This document shows positions 32,483 to 44,401 of a stretch of DNA of 64,000 nt, piece after piece (position 1 is the first letter of the stretch; every line of letters begins with the position of its first letter). Under the pieces are notes generated by a model. That model was not told where the DNA came from. It did no database searches and saw only the letters and a list, made by a program, of their open reading frames with translations. The stretch is from Dactylonectria macrodidyma. Its lineage: Eukaryota > Ascomycota > Sordariomycetes > Hypocreales > Nectriaceae. Location of the stretch: the NCBI GenBank assembly GCA_020744425.1, contig JAGMUV010000037.1, positions 186,001 through 250,000 on the forward strand. The letters are read 5' to 3'. The position numbers and the translations under genes were made by a program.

Positions 32483-33976
32483 CTATTTATATTGGCCTGT
32501 ACGCTCTTTAAGTTGCTTAAAAAGCCAATCTAATGAGCGTTGCCCTCTCTCCTCGTCCAGCTGTCTCGCCGACTCATCTTCTGACCAGCCGTTTGCCTGT
32601 GACCGAGAGACCACCTCATCGACGATCCGTTTGCGAGTAGAAAAGAGTTGCCTCTCATTACGTAGCCGCCACTGTGAGCCCCATCGCTTCTCTAACGCGT
32701 CAACCGAGTCCATATAGCCTGCCAGACCATGTCTCCAGAGCCTCACGAGACCTCTGACTGTACGAATAGTACGTGGGAGTCCGATCTGTGGAGGTAACTC
32801 TGTTGTTGTCGTGATGGCCGTTGGGGGTCTGGTAGCGGCCGGGGCTCTGGTCTCTGGGGATGAAGACTGCCTTCGTTGTGAGGACGTTGGAATACCTTCT
32901 TGTTGTTCGTATCGAACAGTCTGACGATGTGTTCTGCCGAAAGGGCTGATAGTTGTGACTATAGTGATCTCAGCCTTGTTGCGTTCTTGGATCTCGTCTT
33001 TCAGCCTCGTGACTTCTGCTTTAAGAGATAAAACCTCCGTCTCTACAGTCTTCTTTAGACTATAGATCCCAGCCTCAACTCCACGGACTTTCTCTGCAAT
33101 TGCAGGTATTGCCTTCTGGATTAACTCGGCCTGGCTATCCTCACGAGACTCCTCAGAGGCACGTAAGACGCTAGCAGCAAAGTCGTTGTACTCATCGGTC
33201 TTGAAGATGGGATCTTTGAATATAGGATGGTTAGGGAAATCGCGTGCGAGAAATGGAGCATCCTGCAACAAGACTACTCGTAACCATCCCAATAGCTCAA
33301 TAAAAGCACCTGTAGCTTTATTCTCAAAGACTTCAGCCATCTCGTGACTAGAGTCTTTGAAGGCTTGGAACCAAAAGTCAGCCTGAGGCCAAATTTGAGA
33401 ACGCAGCCAAGCCGAGGGCAAGACCGTGGAGCGTGGAATGAAGTAACTGCCAGCCCATTCTGGCGAGAAGTCGGCAGAGGCTCTCATAAACGCGTAGGGT
33501 AGCGATGTGAGATAACAGCCTATCATTGAGTCTCCCATATTCCATCTACCAGCACGTCTAATCTAATAATAATAAGTTAATAGTGTTACCAGGGTCAGAG
33601 GGAGGTCACCTACTTGTGCCTCAGGAACGCCAGCCATATCGGCATTTTGCGTAGCAGCAACACGAGGTGCATGACTAGCCTTAGAAGCCTTAATGCCGAC
33701 ATGGCTATATAGACGACGAGTCCACGCGTGGCTTGTTTGATATGAGAGTTCTGCTATATAATTATAAGCTACAAAGACTCGTAAATAAGAAGACAAATCT
33801 AACTTACCTGTTGGCCTGTCTTTCTGTTGCCGTAATATCTTAATATTATACCATTTCTCTGGACGCGAGAAGTCTGGAAATGGCTCTCTTTCAATCTGCC
33901 AACGAAAAAACAGCCAGAAAGCGAGTTGGCCAACCAAACAAGCATAAGGGTCACGATGTCTCAAGCAAGCCCCATA

Positions 33977-35852
33977 AGTCAGTGCACCCATTAGATGACC
34001 AGGGGCTTAGCTGAACGCCCCACTTACAGCCGCGTCAACCACAACGCGTCTCTAGCCACACGCGTTTCTTCCTTCAATAACACTCAATTCGTCAATTCAA
34101 CCTTATAACCTTATTTTTTATGCCTAAATACACCCAAGAAGACCTTGAACTAGCCATTCAGGATGTGAGAAATGGCGTATCAATACGAAAAGCAGCCAGT
34201 CAGCGCGGAGTCCCCAAATCAACCCTACACAGCAAGATAAATGGCGTACCTAGCCGCAATGAAGCCCACGAATGGCGTCAGGTGCTTTCCAAATATCAGG
34301 AAGACCAGCTCACTGATTGGCTCATCTTTCAAGATAAGCTCGGCATGGCGTTGACGCATAGCCAGATCCGGAAGTTGGCGATTTCCTTGTTAGGCCAAAG
34401 CGGCACCAACCAACGACTCGGAAAACACTGGATGAAGGGCTTCCTGCGCCGCAACCCGCGAATAAAAACGCTCAAAGGAAAGGGAATCGACCGGAAAAGG
34501 ATAAATGGAGCAAATCCGGCTGCTATTGGCGGGTTCTTTGATCTATTGGGCCAACCAGAGGTCGCATCGATCCCTCAACGCAACCGTTGGAATCTTGACG
34601 AAATTGGAGTCTTCCAAGGGCCCGGATCTAACGGGCTTGTGGTTGGCCAATCAGAGCTTCAATCAACGATTAAGAAACAGCCGCAAAACCTTAACTGGAT
34701 ATCTATTCTTGAGGTTATTTCTGCAACGGGAAGGTGCCTTGACCCATTGGTCGTCTTCAAAGGCAAAGACGTCCAGCACCAATGGTTTCCTGAGGAATTG
34801 GACTTTCTGACCAATTGGAGATTTACATCATCTAAAAAGGGATGGACTAATAACGAAATTGGGCTTGCGTGGCTGCAGGAAGTCTTTCTTCCGGGCTCAA
34901 AGCCTGCCCGGGCCAATGAAAAGCGGCTTCTTATCCTAGATGGGCATGGATCACACATAACGCCTGATTTTATGCGTATTTGTGTGACCAATAGGGTCCA
35001 TTTACTCTATTTACCACCTCACACAAGCCACGTTCTTCAGCCTCTTGATATATCAGTCTTTGGGCCACTTAAAGCTGCATATCGGGCTGCTTTACTGCTA
35101 GCCAATCCTATTACTGATGCCGGCCCAACTAGGAAGGAAGACTTTCTAAAATGCTATTTTCAGGCTAGGAAGAAGGCTATTACTACTCGAAATATCCGTT
35201 CGGGTTGGAAAGGAGCCGGGTTGTGGCCAATTAACATCTCAAAGCCAATGGGTAGCAAATTCGTTATTGAGGATCCTAAGGACTCAATTACGGTCCAATT
35301 AGGAGCCCCCATTTCTCCAAAGACGAATCAGAGGTCTGAAATCAGCCCTTTACAACCCCTAAGACTTCGAGAGACGTTGCTTTATTAGTCCATTCTAAAA
35401 AGAAGGAACTTCTCAACAGCCCAACCACAAGGCAGCTATTTCGGGCTATTGACCGGGGTTATGATAACCTTCACTTACACAACGCCCAATTAGAAGACAG
35501 AATTCTAGTCCAAGACCGAAATTCAAGCCAATCAAAGGCTAAGAAGAGAGGAAGGGTTTATAAAGACCCAAATAAGGAATTTTCTAACATCCAGAATGTC
35601 AAGAGGGCAAGAAGGCGAATAAAAACGCCTGAGGTTGAAGATTCAGAATAGCTCGTTTTTCCTTTGTTTTTATTGGCTAGTTTTTTGATATTTAGAAAAT
35701 TCATTAGTTATTTTATAAAAAATCAGTTAAAATGGACTAATTAGACCTCTTGGTTGTTATTTTATATATAAGTGAAGTTGAATGAGGATTTTGGTCATTG
35801 TATAAGTGGGGCGTCCAGCTAAGCCCCTGGTCATCTAACGGGTGCGCTGACT
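33977..35852 (+). mobile_element. Fot/Pot-type (pogo) DNA transposon, 1876 bp
   Basis: About 50-bp inverted repeats beginning AGTCAGTGCACCC (left) and AGTCAGCGCACCC (right), three mismatches, flanked by TA (33975-33976 and 35853-35854). Inserted inside the Crypton gene, in opposite orientation. Carries one transposase gene. Confidence 0.88.
34120..35651 (+). pseudogene. Fot/Pot transposase with one late frameshift
   Basis: Starts MPKYTQEDLELAIQD with a helix-turn-helix (GVSIRKAASQRGVPKSTL) and a CENP-B-like second DNA-binding region (ALTHSQIRKLA). The DDE_1 core has NLDEIGV, LLILDGHGSH and SHVLQPLDISVF. Frame 1 stops at 35388, but the neighbouring frame continues PKTSRDVALLVHSKKK to a TAG at 35651. 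A single missing A in the CAACCCC run near 35355 would restore LQTPKTSRDV. The C-terminal tail is lysine-rich. Only the tail is affected, so catalysis may survive. No splice pair fits. Confidence 0.82.
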
Positions 35853-36930
35853 TACTCGATCCGGCCGTTCTGGTTGGTTTTGCCTTGATTCATAACTACT
35901 ACAAAGGCGTAGGTTGGGTTGTTGTGAACCTGGACGCCCTCGTTAGGACACTCAAGACAGAAGCAGTCGGCCAACTCAATAGGCCTCCGGTTGCTTGATC
36001 GTAACAACATGTGGTTGCCGAAGAGAAAATCCACGGAAGCACGCAGTCCACACGCCTTCTCTTTCAATCCCCAGGCACAGCGAGTATGCTCTGGTATTTT
36101 GGCAGGCGAATAGGCATCTTTAATGGTGCCTACCATACGGTCTGCCCACTCTTCACGTCCTTTCTCGTGAGTCTGTCGCAGAAGATAGCGATAAATAGCC
36201 TTGTTTGCAAAGCCACGTGGATGTGGCGATGGATTTAACATCTGACCATTTATTCTCCTCGTTCGTTGCTCTGCCCAGAGTCTCGTAATGGCGTTGCCGT
36301 AGGTCCTCACTGTGTTGAATTTGAGCGTGAGTGCGGATTTGAATGGCTCCTCTTCATCTTCTGATGTCAGATCGATCTTTTCCACGGCCGTTTTGACGGC
36401 AACGGTGATACAGCTGTCATCTGGAGCTGAAGGGCCAGCAGGGTCGTCAACAGAGGTCGTCTTGGCCTTCTTGGCCTTGCGTTCAGCCACGTCTTCGGCC
36501 CAGCGCTTTCTCTCATTTTTCGCTCGAGATCCAGTCTTAGGTGCCCTGCTGACGACTTTCTCGTCGAGAAACCATACCAATTTGCCCTCATCCACCAGGT
36601 CAGCTGGCAGAACGCCTCCCTGGTTGTACGGCTTAGGCCAGTCTGGAGGGATAGACGGGAATGCTTTCTCTGCACACCATTCCTGAATATAAGTTAGCAA
36701 TATGATTCGTCTTGCGGTTAAATTATAATAAATAAGCAGCTGTATATGTGGTGGTGTATGTAAGTTGCCTCCATACCTTCCACTCCTTCTGGGGACGCGT
36801 AATTATACGTGCGACGCGTATTCTGTGGCTGCGTCTTATCTTCATCAATTAAATAATAGTTGGTCGCGTTCTCAACTGCCTTAAGAAGCTCAAAATCTTC
36901 GCGTTGGGCCATTGTAAATGGGTTGGTCAA

Positions 36931-37117
36931 CGAAAATGGTGATATTTTTGCTTAGTGTTGTATGACGTGGTTGGCGTTGGTGTTGGTGTTGGTAGCACGC
37001 AGAACACTCGAAAAAAATCGTGACCTGAAGGGCACCACCGGGGTCGGACCTTCAAAAACGCGTCGAAAAAGTCGATTCACTATGGTCATCCCTGTCATGC
37101 AAAGCTGGAAACGAAGG
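36931..37117. other. Short unassigned flank
   Basis: Contains a brief GTTGGT-type hexamer run near 36970-36995 and otherwise unique sequence; no gene seen. Confidence 0.35.
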
Positions 37118-37402
37118 TAGTAGTAGTAGATTTATTATGCCCGGGAGAACGGATCTCATAGGGCCATGGAACACGCTATGCTATTTACATTTCTGCCACC
37201 TTCAATCCTGACCACAAGTAAAGCCCCACTTTCTCTCCCTGGATCGCTTTCGTTTGGCCTCGCTTGACTCTCTGACAGGCCTGCTTGAAGGCCAATTTCT
37301 CCAAGTGTTCAGCATCCTATCCTCAGCAGCTGAAGCGTGGTCTGTCAAAATGAGGCTGTACCGTGTTAGTATTGTGCCACTGTTTCCTGGTTCCGGCTGT
37401 TA
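37118..37402 (-). mobile_element. 5'-truncated LINE copy (3' UTR only)
   Basis: On the minus strand it ends CCGGGCATAATAAATCTACTACTACTACC. About 130 bp (37270-37400) matches 46750-46883 of the full LINE closely. Its upstream side is cut by the second Fot/Pot element, whose TA target lies at 37401-37402. Confidence 0.75.
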
Positions 37403-39342
37403 AGTCGCCCACCCTAGTTATGGCCCACCCCTGGCTTTGGCCCACCCCAAAAACGCGCTCCGCCGCACGCGTCAGATCCGCGCTACCACCTACAATAAAT
37501 TGTTAAAAATCGGATTTTTCACCAATTGACTTACTTTCTTTTGTATTTTCCTCTCCGTGTTCGAAATGCCTGAATATACAGAGCAGGACCTACAAAACGC
37601 CATCGTGGACGTCAGGAATGGTGTTGCCGTCAGGACCGCTGCTACACGCCATGGAGTACTAAGAGGGACACTTCGCGCCCGCCTTAATGGTGCCTAACCT
37701 CAACGTACGGCACACGACGACCAGCAGCGGCTCACAGCCAATCAGGAAGAACATCTTAAGCAATGGATTTTGCGGCAGGAGGCCCTCGGTTACGCGCCAA
37801 CACACGCACAAGTGCGAGCAATCGCTAGCAGCGTGCTTAAACAACAAGGTGACCACAAGCCCCTAGGGAGGAAGTGGTCTAGTCACTTCGTGGAGCGCCA
37901 TTTAGCCGTCAAGACAAAGTTAGGCCGTCGAACTGACTGGAAACGTATAAATGCGGCCACTCCGGATAATATCAGACACTTGTTCAACCTATACGAGACT
38001 GTGAGCTGGATCCCTCCCCGGCGGAGGTACAACGCCGACGAGGGCGGCATTATGGAGGGCTAAGGCATTAACGGGCTTGTTATCGGCTCCTCGCAGGAGA
38101 ATCCTAACGCGGTACCAGTCAAAACGATAAATGCCCGGACTTGGACGTCTATTGTGGAGTGCATCTCGGCGCTCGGGGTCGCTTTGAACCCCCTGGTTAT
38201 CTTCAAGGCCAAAAGTATCCAAGAATAATGGTTTAAGAAGGATTTCCTAGCTAAGCATCCTAGCTAGCATATTACCTTTTCGGAAAACGGGTGGATAAGC
38301 AATGATATTACTATTAAGTGGCTAGGGAAGGTGTTTTTACCCCAAACGCAACCTGAGAACCCAGCCGATAGTCGCCTACTTATCGTCGACGGTCACGGCA
38401 GTCATACCTCGGACGAATTTATGACTATGTGTTACCTAAACAACGTTCACTTACTCTTTTTCCCTGCTCATACTTCCCATGTCCTCCAGCCCTTGGATCT
38501 CGGCTGCTTTTCCAGTTTAAAAACGGCCTATCGTAGGCTAGTTGGCGAGCATACGGCTTTGACAGATACGACAAAGGTTGGAAAGGCAAACTTTCTCGAA
38601 TTTTATGCGAAAGCTCGAGAAATTGGTCTTCGAAAGGAAAACGTTCAATCCGGGTGGAAGGCGACAGGCTTATACCCTAAAAACGTAGCCAAACCTCTAA
38701 ATTCTCGATGGGTCGTGGTGGCTAAACGGCCAGCTATACCACTACGTGTCACCTCGGATATTTCAACACCAAAACGCGGCGGCGACGTCGTAAAGCTATT
38801 TGCTGAGAAGAGCGGCTCTCCCACTTCACGACTGTCTATTCGAAAAGCCGCTGCGGCGTTGGATAAGGTTGCGATGGAGGTTATACTAAGGGACCGTGAG
38901 ATCGAACGCTTGCGGGTGCAACTCGCCCAGGCAAAACCGCCTAAACGTCGCAAAATCGTCCAAGATCCGAACGAGCGCTTTGCAAGCCTTGCGCAGATAC
39001 TTGCGCAAGCTAATCGAGAGCCTCAACAACGTGTTCGGAAGGCAAGAAATGCGGTACAAGAGGTCATTATCGTGGGGGGGGAGAGTAGCTCTGAGTCGGA
39101 AGAGGAGCCGGCACTGGCTCGACGGTCGGGACGCAATCGGCGACCAACAAAACGCTATATGGAGCGAGATTCAAGTGCAGACGAAGAAAGCGACTAAAGA
39201 GCGCCAAATGCGATTTTCCTTGTATTTTTACCATTTAATTTGACTTTGTTGCGACCTAGTTACGTCGATGTACCAGTTGTGCGATGTAGGCTAAATAGAA
39301 CGGGCCAAAGCCAGGGGTGGGCCAAAACTAGGGTGGGCGACT
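37403..39342 (+). mobile_element. Second Fot/Pot-type transposon, 1940 bp
   Basis: About 41-bp inverted repeats beginning AGTCGCCCACCCTAGTT with one mismatch, flanked by TA (37401-37402 and 39343-39344). The arms contain TGGCCCACCCC twice on the left. Inserted into the LINE 3' fragment. Carries a transposase pseudogene. Confidence 0.88.
37566..39197 (+). pseudogene. Fot/Pot transposase with four nonsense codons
   Basis: A single frame runs from MPEYTEQDLQNAIVD to DSSADEESD. Helix-turn-helix, then RRRYNADEGG, LLIVDGHGSH and SHVLQPLDLGCF catalytic motifs. Four in-frame stops (about 37695, 38061, 38226 and 38265) fall where glutamine is expected, e.g. IMEG-stop-GINGLV and KSIQE-stop-WF. All are explained by CAA/CAG to TAA/TAG, a C-to-T change at CpA. 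No frameshift is seen in the whole gene. This fits light repeat-induced point mutation (inference). Confidence 0.85.
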
Positions 39343-39447
39343 TACCCACTACCCGCATCGATTTTATCTGAACAACCAAGGCACACACGGCAAGCCAACA
39401 GCTCACTTCGAACGCGGGTTTCCATCGGTGTTCTCTGGTTTTATTCA

Positions 39448-41786
39448 TTGACTATGGGTGATCCGAATAGCTTGGAAGAGCTTCGAAGGCTCCTTCAAGA
39501 AGCACAACAACGGGCCGAGAAGGAACAGCAACGCGCCGAGAAGGAACAGCAACGCGCTGAAGAAGCGGAGAAGCAGACACGATCGACAACCTTGGACGAG
39601 TATATCGCTGCCTGCCATGGCCTCGTCTTCTCCCAGTTCAGGGTAGAAAGAGATAGGCGGCTAACGTCAAGGGGTTCCATCACCCGCCCTCGCAATAAGC
39701 TGTGCCCAACTAGCCTTGAGCCCTGGCCACACTTTTTGGACCAACAGAGAAGCGTCTTTGATACGGTGTACGAATGCTTCCCAACCGAGACCCGGGCTTT
39801 CGAGAGCCAAAACTTCCTGGCCGGTCTGGGAAAGAGGGTTTCGCAGCGATCGATCGCTGACGAGAAGACGCTCGAGTCCTTTATGCACAACAGCGTGGAA
39901 GATCCCGTCCGAGTGATTGTGGAACAACTCAAGCAGGTGGAGGATGTCAGCAACGCGTTTGATATGGGAAGCGGGATGGTGTTTGAGAACCACCCTCATG
40001 CCATCAGCAACGTCGCTGAAGAAGTGGTTGCTCGAGAGAATGCATCGACGCCACCGCAAACGCCGCTGCAGACATCGCTGCAAACACCAAACCACAAACG
40101 GGATGTCAACTAACTACGACCTGACCAAATCTGCGTGTACCGATCAGACGACGACACGGTGTCAGAGAAGCGGACGATGATCTACGTATCCGAGTACAAG
40201 GCACCCCATAAGCTGACGGCTCCGCACCTCCGTGCCTGTCTACGGCGGATGAACATTTACAAGGAGGTTGTTAATCGAAAGACTATCCCGACGTCTGTGG
40301 ACCCGGAGGGGCGTTTTCAGTATCTCGCTGAGAGGCTGACGGCGTCTGCGCTGACGCAGACGTACCACTACATGATCGAGGGGGGTCTAGAGTATGGGCT
40401 GATGACGACGGGCGAGGCGACTGTTTTCCTCAAGGTCGACTGGTCAGACCTGAGACGCTGTATTACCATCTGGCAGAGCCCGGGCCGGAGGTGTCGGCGC
40501 ATGCCGAACATGTGCAGTCGAGCTCGGCGGTGGGACAGTATCTCGCCTTCAGCCTGATGGCCTTGGGTAACCCAGGAGAACGAGGCGAGCACGGGCAGGA
40601 CGAGCGTGATCGAGCGATGGCGAACCTCAAGAGATGGGCGGAAGACTTCGAGACGACATTGCGGTTGATTCCCGAAGGGGAACGAAGAGCGCCGGAGAGC
40701 TCATCGAGCTGGGCGCCTACGACATACGAAGACTTTGACCGATCGCCATGCGTGCTTCGAGGGGGGAGGCAACGACCACGACGACGGCCACGGCGGCGGC
40801 ATGGCGAGGGGGATGACGAGCACGTGAAGTTTGCGAGTAAAAGAGACCAGGCGGAGTCATCGTCGGATGAATCGGGGACGAAGCCTCCCGACACTCCCAG
40901 CCCTTCTGAACGGCGTAGAGCGTGTGGAGGGCGAGGGCAGCGAGGACAGGACAGCGAAAAAGTACCCCGAAGGAGTCAACGAATTCTGGCACGCCGACCA
41001 CGTGAAGGAGCTGCCCAAGACCGACAGTACTGTACTCAAGCATGCCTGCTCGGGCTGGTCAGAGGAGGCCCTCTCGATCCGAGATGCCCCAATATAGAAT
41101 CTCACAGAAGCCCCGACAGTGGATGTCACAGCAGATGCCATGGCGGAACCCGAGGGTGCACTCGCACGCGCCATCCGGTCAGCCATTCCACATGCCTGCA
41201 ACTCTTACGTGAGCAGCTGCGGCAGTCGTTGGATGCCGGGATCACGAAGCTTGGGAAACACGGTGCACGAGGGGTTCTGTTTAAGGTGACGCTTCTGGCG
41301 TACGGTTACACATTTGTATGCAAGGGGACGGTGCAGGCCTTTATCGGAGACCTCGAACATGAAGCAGCGGTGTATAAGCGTCTCGAGCGGATCCAGGGCG
41401 TCAATGTGCCCGTCTTCCTAGGGGTCGTCGATCTTCGGCCGCTCAAGAGGGTCTACTACTACGACCATCGGGTGTACATTGTGCACATGACATTCTTATC
41501 GTGGGGAGGAGACGATATCGATGAGATTGAGATTACAGCCGACATGCGAAGGACACTCGAGGGCAAGTTGCTCGGGTCTCTACGGGCGATTCACGAGGAA
41601 GGCGTGGTTCACAAGGACGTACGGAGTGCAAACACTCTGGTCAACAGGGAGACGGACAGTGTGATGCTGATTGACTTTGAGCGTGCCGTGCTGCTTGAAG
41701 CAGTGCGGCGACCGCTAGCACAGGTGGTGCCTAACAAACGAGGGTGGGATTCGGGCAGGGTGGCGGACGGAGAGAAAAGTGCTTAG
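39448..41786 (+). pseudogene. Decayed fungal protein-kinase-like gene
   Basis: The N-terminus has a coiled repeat (RAEKEQQ units), then LDEYIAACHGLVFSQFRVERDRR. After a TAA at 40111-40113 the same frame continues with CVYRSDDDTVSEK and EYKAPHKL. Near 40447 the frame shifts by one and proceeds with RPETLYYHLAEPG and SAHAEHVQSSSAVGQYLAF. Further on come YCTQACLLGLVRGGPLD and a kinase-like C-terminal domain with ARGVLFKVTLL, HKDVRSANTLV (HxD catalytic-loop position) and VMLIDFERA (DFx position). This is a family widely expanded in filamentous ascomycetes, as I recall it; function unknown. At least one stop and one shift make it a pseudogene. Confidence 0.72.
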
Positions 41787-42210
41787 CGAGGTAAGAGTTT
41801 CACGAGGTTGTGGGTTTGCGGAGGACGATCTGATGGCGAGGACAACGCTCTTGAGCCTGCACAACTGTGCAGGTCCTTGAGGTGCGGATATGAGATGCGA
41901 ATATGAGGTGCGATTGTAATGGTGAGCATCAGGTGCGGTGGCGATGGGTCAGCAATGTATTACTGTGTCTTGCTTTATCTTCTTTCGCCTCAATCATTCT
42001 AAACCTCGTATTGTGCCTTGCTGGAGAGGCAGTTGGGCTCGCATAAATTTCCTTTTCGAATTTCGCGGTCACCCTGCCAGCATTTTTGTACGGCTTCCAC
42101 GCCTCTTGTTTCTACTCAAATACAAAAGCTAGAAACGGCCTTGGTTTGGGATTTACTGCCCTCACATTCGTAGCATCGCTCGAGTGCCATTTCGCCAGAT
42201 TCCAAAGCAC
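41787..42210. other. Unassigned spacer
   Basis: Contains a local GAGGTGCGNATATGAG-like repetition (41880-41940). No gene seen up to the truncated Helitron. Confidence 0.35.
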
Positions 42211-43527
42211 TCAGGCCATGGCTCCCTCCGCGTAACGCCAATCGTCTATCTCGCCGTGGTTGATTGTGATGTGCTCGTAAAGTGGGTTGTTCTTTTGGAG
42301 CCACGACAAGGCCCTTACACGGGACTTGCGCACTTGAATAAGATGCCCAACGTCTGCCGAGCTGGGTTTGCTCGAACCACTCCAAGAGACGTGGGTGTTC
42401 TCGATAGTTTCCAGGAGAGGGTGTGGGAGAACTGTGGCAACAAGATCCTCCACCTTGTTCGGAAACACGACAATATGGCCCTTCACGTGCGTCCGGTAAC
42501 TGAGTCCCGACGGGGTCTTGTTGTCAACGGTAAACTTTGTGATGTAGCCGAAAGGGGCCTGGAGAGCAATCAGCCTCTCTTCAATAGGAGAGAGGCCATC
42601 AAGCTCTTCGGGGTACCGATGCTCGCATCCGATGTCCATATTGTTGACCGAGCAGACCTTAGGTAGCTTTCCACCTTCCAAGCTTGCGCGGCACTCGCGG
42701 CACACTTGAACCCTAGCATCATGATCTGGTGGAAGGCACTTCTAGCACTGCTCAAGAGTCCTCGTGACCTGCAGCAGGGAGGGTGTCAACTGCCTCTTCC
42801 ATTGGAAGGTAGTGAGCTCGCGAGGAGTTTGCTTTCTATAGCAAAAGACGCAATGCGAAATTGGCAACGTCGTTTCATCCGTAAACGCCTGGTAGAACGA
42901 CTTGGCAGCGTCGACCTGGAGAGCGAGGGGGACCTCCTTGCACCATGATCTCGTTGCTGACGCCTCCTCCTTGTCGCGAAAGCAAGATTCGTGGTATTGT
43001 AGAATAGATTTGAGAGACTCCCGCTGGAGTTGGACGGTTTCCCGTATCGGGCGCGGCCTCTTCGGGGAGCGGGTTTGTTGCGTGGCCGGCGGAGTTGGAA
43101 GTGTTTCCCCCATTGACCGCCGCGTCTTCGGAGGCCGGTCTGGTTGCGTGGCCGGCGGAGTTGGACGAGCTTCCTGTTCCCCGTGGCGCTCTGGTGAAGG
43201 AAAGGTCTGTGGAGCGCGGTACAGCCTGTTGGGACTGGACGGCCGCTCTATATGTTCGGTCTCTCTGGCCTTTTGGCGCGCTCGGTGTTTGGCGCGCTGG
43301 CGGTCCATATGATCCAGCATGCGGAGAATCTCCTCATGAGGGACTCGGACCGGCTCCCTTCGGGGCTCGAGGAGAGCCTGTAGAGTGGCATCGTCAAAAT
43401 GGACCCTGGCCGACCCTTGCGGGCGGTGGACGGCTCTCTGAGATGCCAGGGAGTTTTGCCGATCCAGATCTTCCAATGTACGGCGGATCTCATCAATTGG
43501 GACTCTGACTGGTTCTTGCCGGGGCAT
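42211..43527 (-). pseudogene. Helitron Rep N-terminal fragment, copy 3
   Basis: Starts MPRQEPVRVPIDEIRRT at 43527, the same start as copy 2. Proline-rich linker, then SWCKEVPLALQVDAAKS, CVFCYRK and CREC motifs, up to NHGEIDDWRYAEG where copy 2 continues. One in-frame TAG at 42742-42744 replaces the Glu of QCEKC. The HUH nuclease and helicase parts are absent. Confidence 0.85.
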
Positions 43528-44280
43528 GGTAGCAGGTGGATATGAGCCACGTGTGTGGTGAGGAGGGAAAGGAGAGGTAAAACAAATGGCGCGCCGTGTT
43601 TGACGTGGAAAGCGGTCGAAACAAAAGAGAGCAAGTGTCGGACATTGAAGGATTCAGGCCCTGCCATCGGGGGGGACCGTGGCGGTCGGAAGATCAGGAT
43701 AGGAGGCTGATGAAGCAAAAAGGTTGCAGGTGATATTGAAAGGTCTAAGTTACATATGTCTGAAAGGAGCACAGCTCCTTACATGTATCCACATCCCAGC
43801 CACCAGCAGATCGGACCATCTTAGTCATATGGTCTCAACAGAGGCAGCTAGCAAAAGAAACGATCGACCGCCACTTGTAGAAAAGAAACAACTGAGAGCT
43901 ACCGGTAGGACGGTCTCCCCGTGCCATTGACGACAAATCGCAACCATTTCAACCATTTCAACCATTTCTTCGAAGCGAATTCTCCGTAGATGTACGGACG
44001 GTGACTTTCTCCGTGGATGTACGGACGGCGGCGGAGTTCCGGGACCGCAGAAAGCAACCCCACATAAAACCCCACAGAGCAGCGGGCACAGCGGGCACGG
44101 AGCAGCGGGCACGGGGAAGGGCTCCGAAGAAGCAGAGGAAAGCGGGAAAGAGCCGATGGCATAGTGGCTGGCCCGTGGCTTAGCGGCTGGAAAGGATCAG
44201 GGCGCTATGTGGCCCGGGCGTTGGGGAGGGAGAGAGGACGCGGAAGGAAGAACCTTTCGTTCCGAAAGGCACATGTTTCG
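42211..44280 (-). mobile_element. Helitron copy 3, 3'-truncated, inverted
   Basis: Only the leader and the N-terminal part of the Rep gene remain. The leader matches copy 2 in blocks (around 43870-43980 and 44180-44270). Relative to copy 2 it has a roughly 130-bp extra segment in the leader (about 43712-43846) with a perfect AAGGAGC-ACA-GCTCCTT hairpin. Coding homology stops at about 42228. Confidence 0.75.
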
Positions 44281-44401
44281 CATCGCGTCTTCCTCGGTTG
44301 TCCTTTTTCCTTCAAAAAAAAGTCGATCGCCAGAAGTCAGCAAGATCGGATCTACACCAAAGCTCGGCAGTGCAGGGCCTCGATCCTCGATATTCAGTAC
44401 T
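44281..44401 (+). promoter_or_regulatory. Leader of the MYND-finger gene
   Basis: 120 bp between the Helitron leader and the MYND start, with an A8 run at 44315-44322. No clear TATA box. Confidence 0.25.

Larger units (their letters stand above)
32483..36930 (-). pseudogene. Crypton tyrosine recombinase, interrupted by a Fot/Pot element
   Basis: Exons on the minus strand: 36912-36777, 36682-35855 (intron 94 nt), then after the inserted element 33974-33808, 33753-33614 and 33562-32483 (introns 54 and 51 nt with GT..AG ends). The protein would cut and rejoin DNA via a tyrosine. Arg lies in LLRSSNRRPIELAD, the His-x-x-Arg pair in ASHAPR, and the Tyr in IGCYLTSLP. C-terminal is a GCR1_C-like DNA-binding domain (IRTVRGLVRLWRHGL). 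The reading frame rejoins exactly (RIEYGACLRH) if the Fot/Pot copy and one TA are removed. One further frameshift lies in exon 1 (about 36785-36800), where RPQKEWK should continue YN. The element ends are not defined. Confidence 0.82.

Noticed and set aside
36960..37000. Telomere-like GTTGGT repeats
   Set aside because: Only a few imperfect units, no TTAGGG; likely simple sequence.
37566..39197. Reassigned stop codons read as glutamine
   Set aside because: Other genes in the window use TAA, TAG and TGA as normal stops; C-to-T mutation is simpler.
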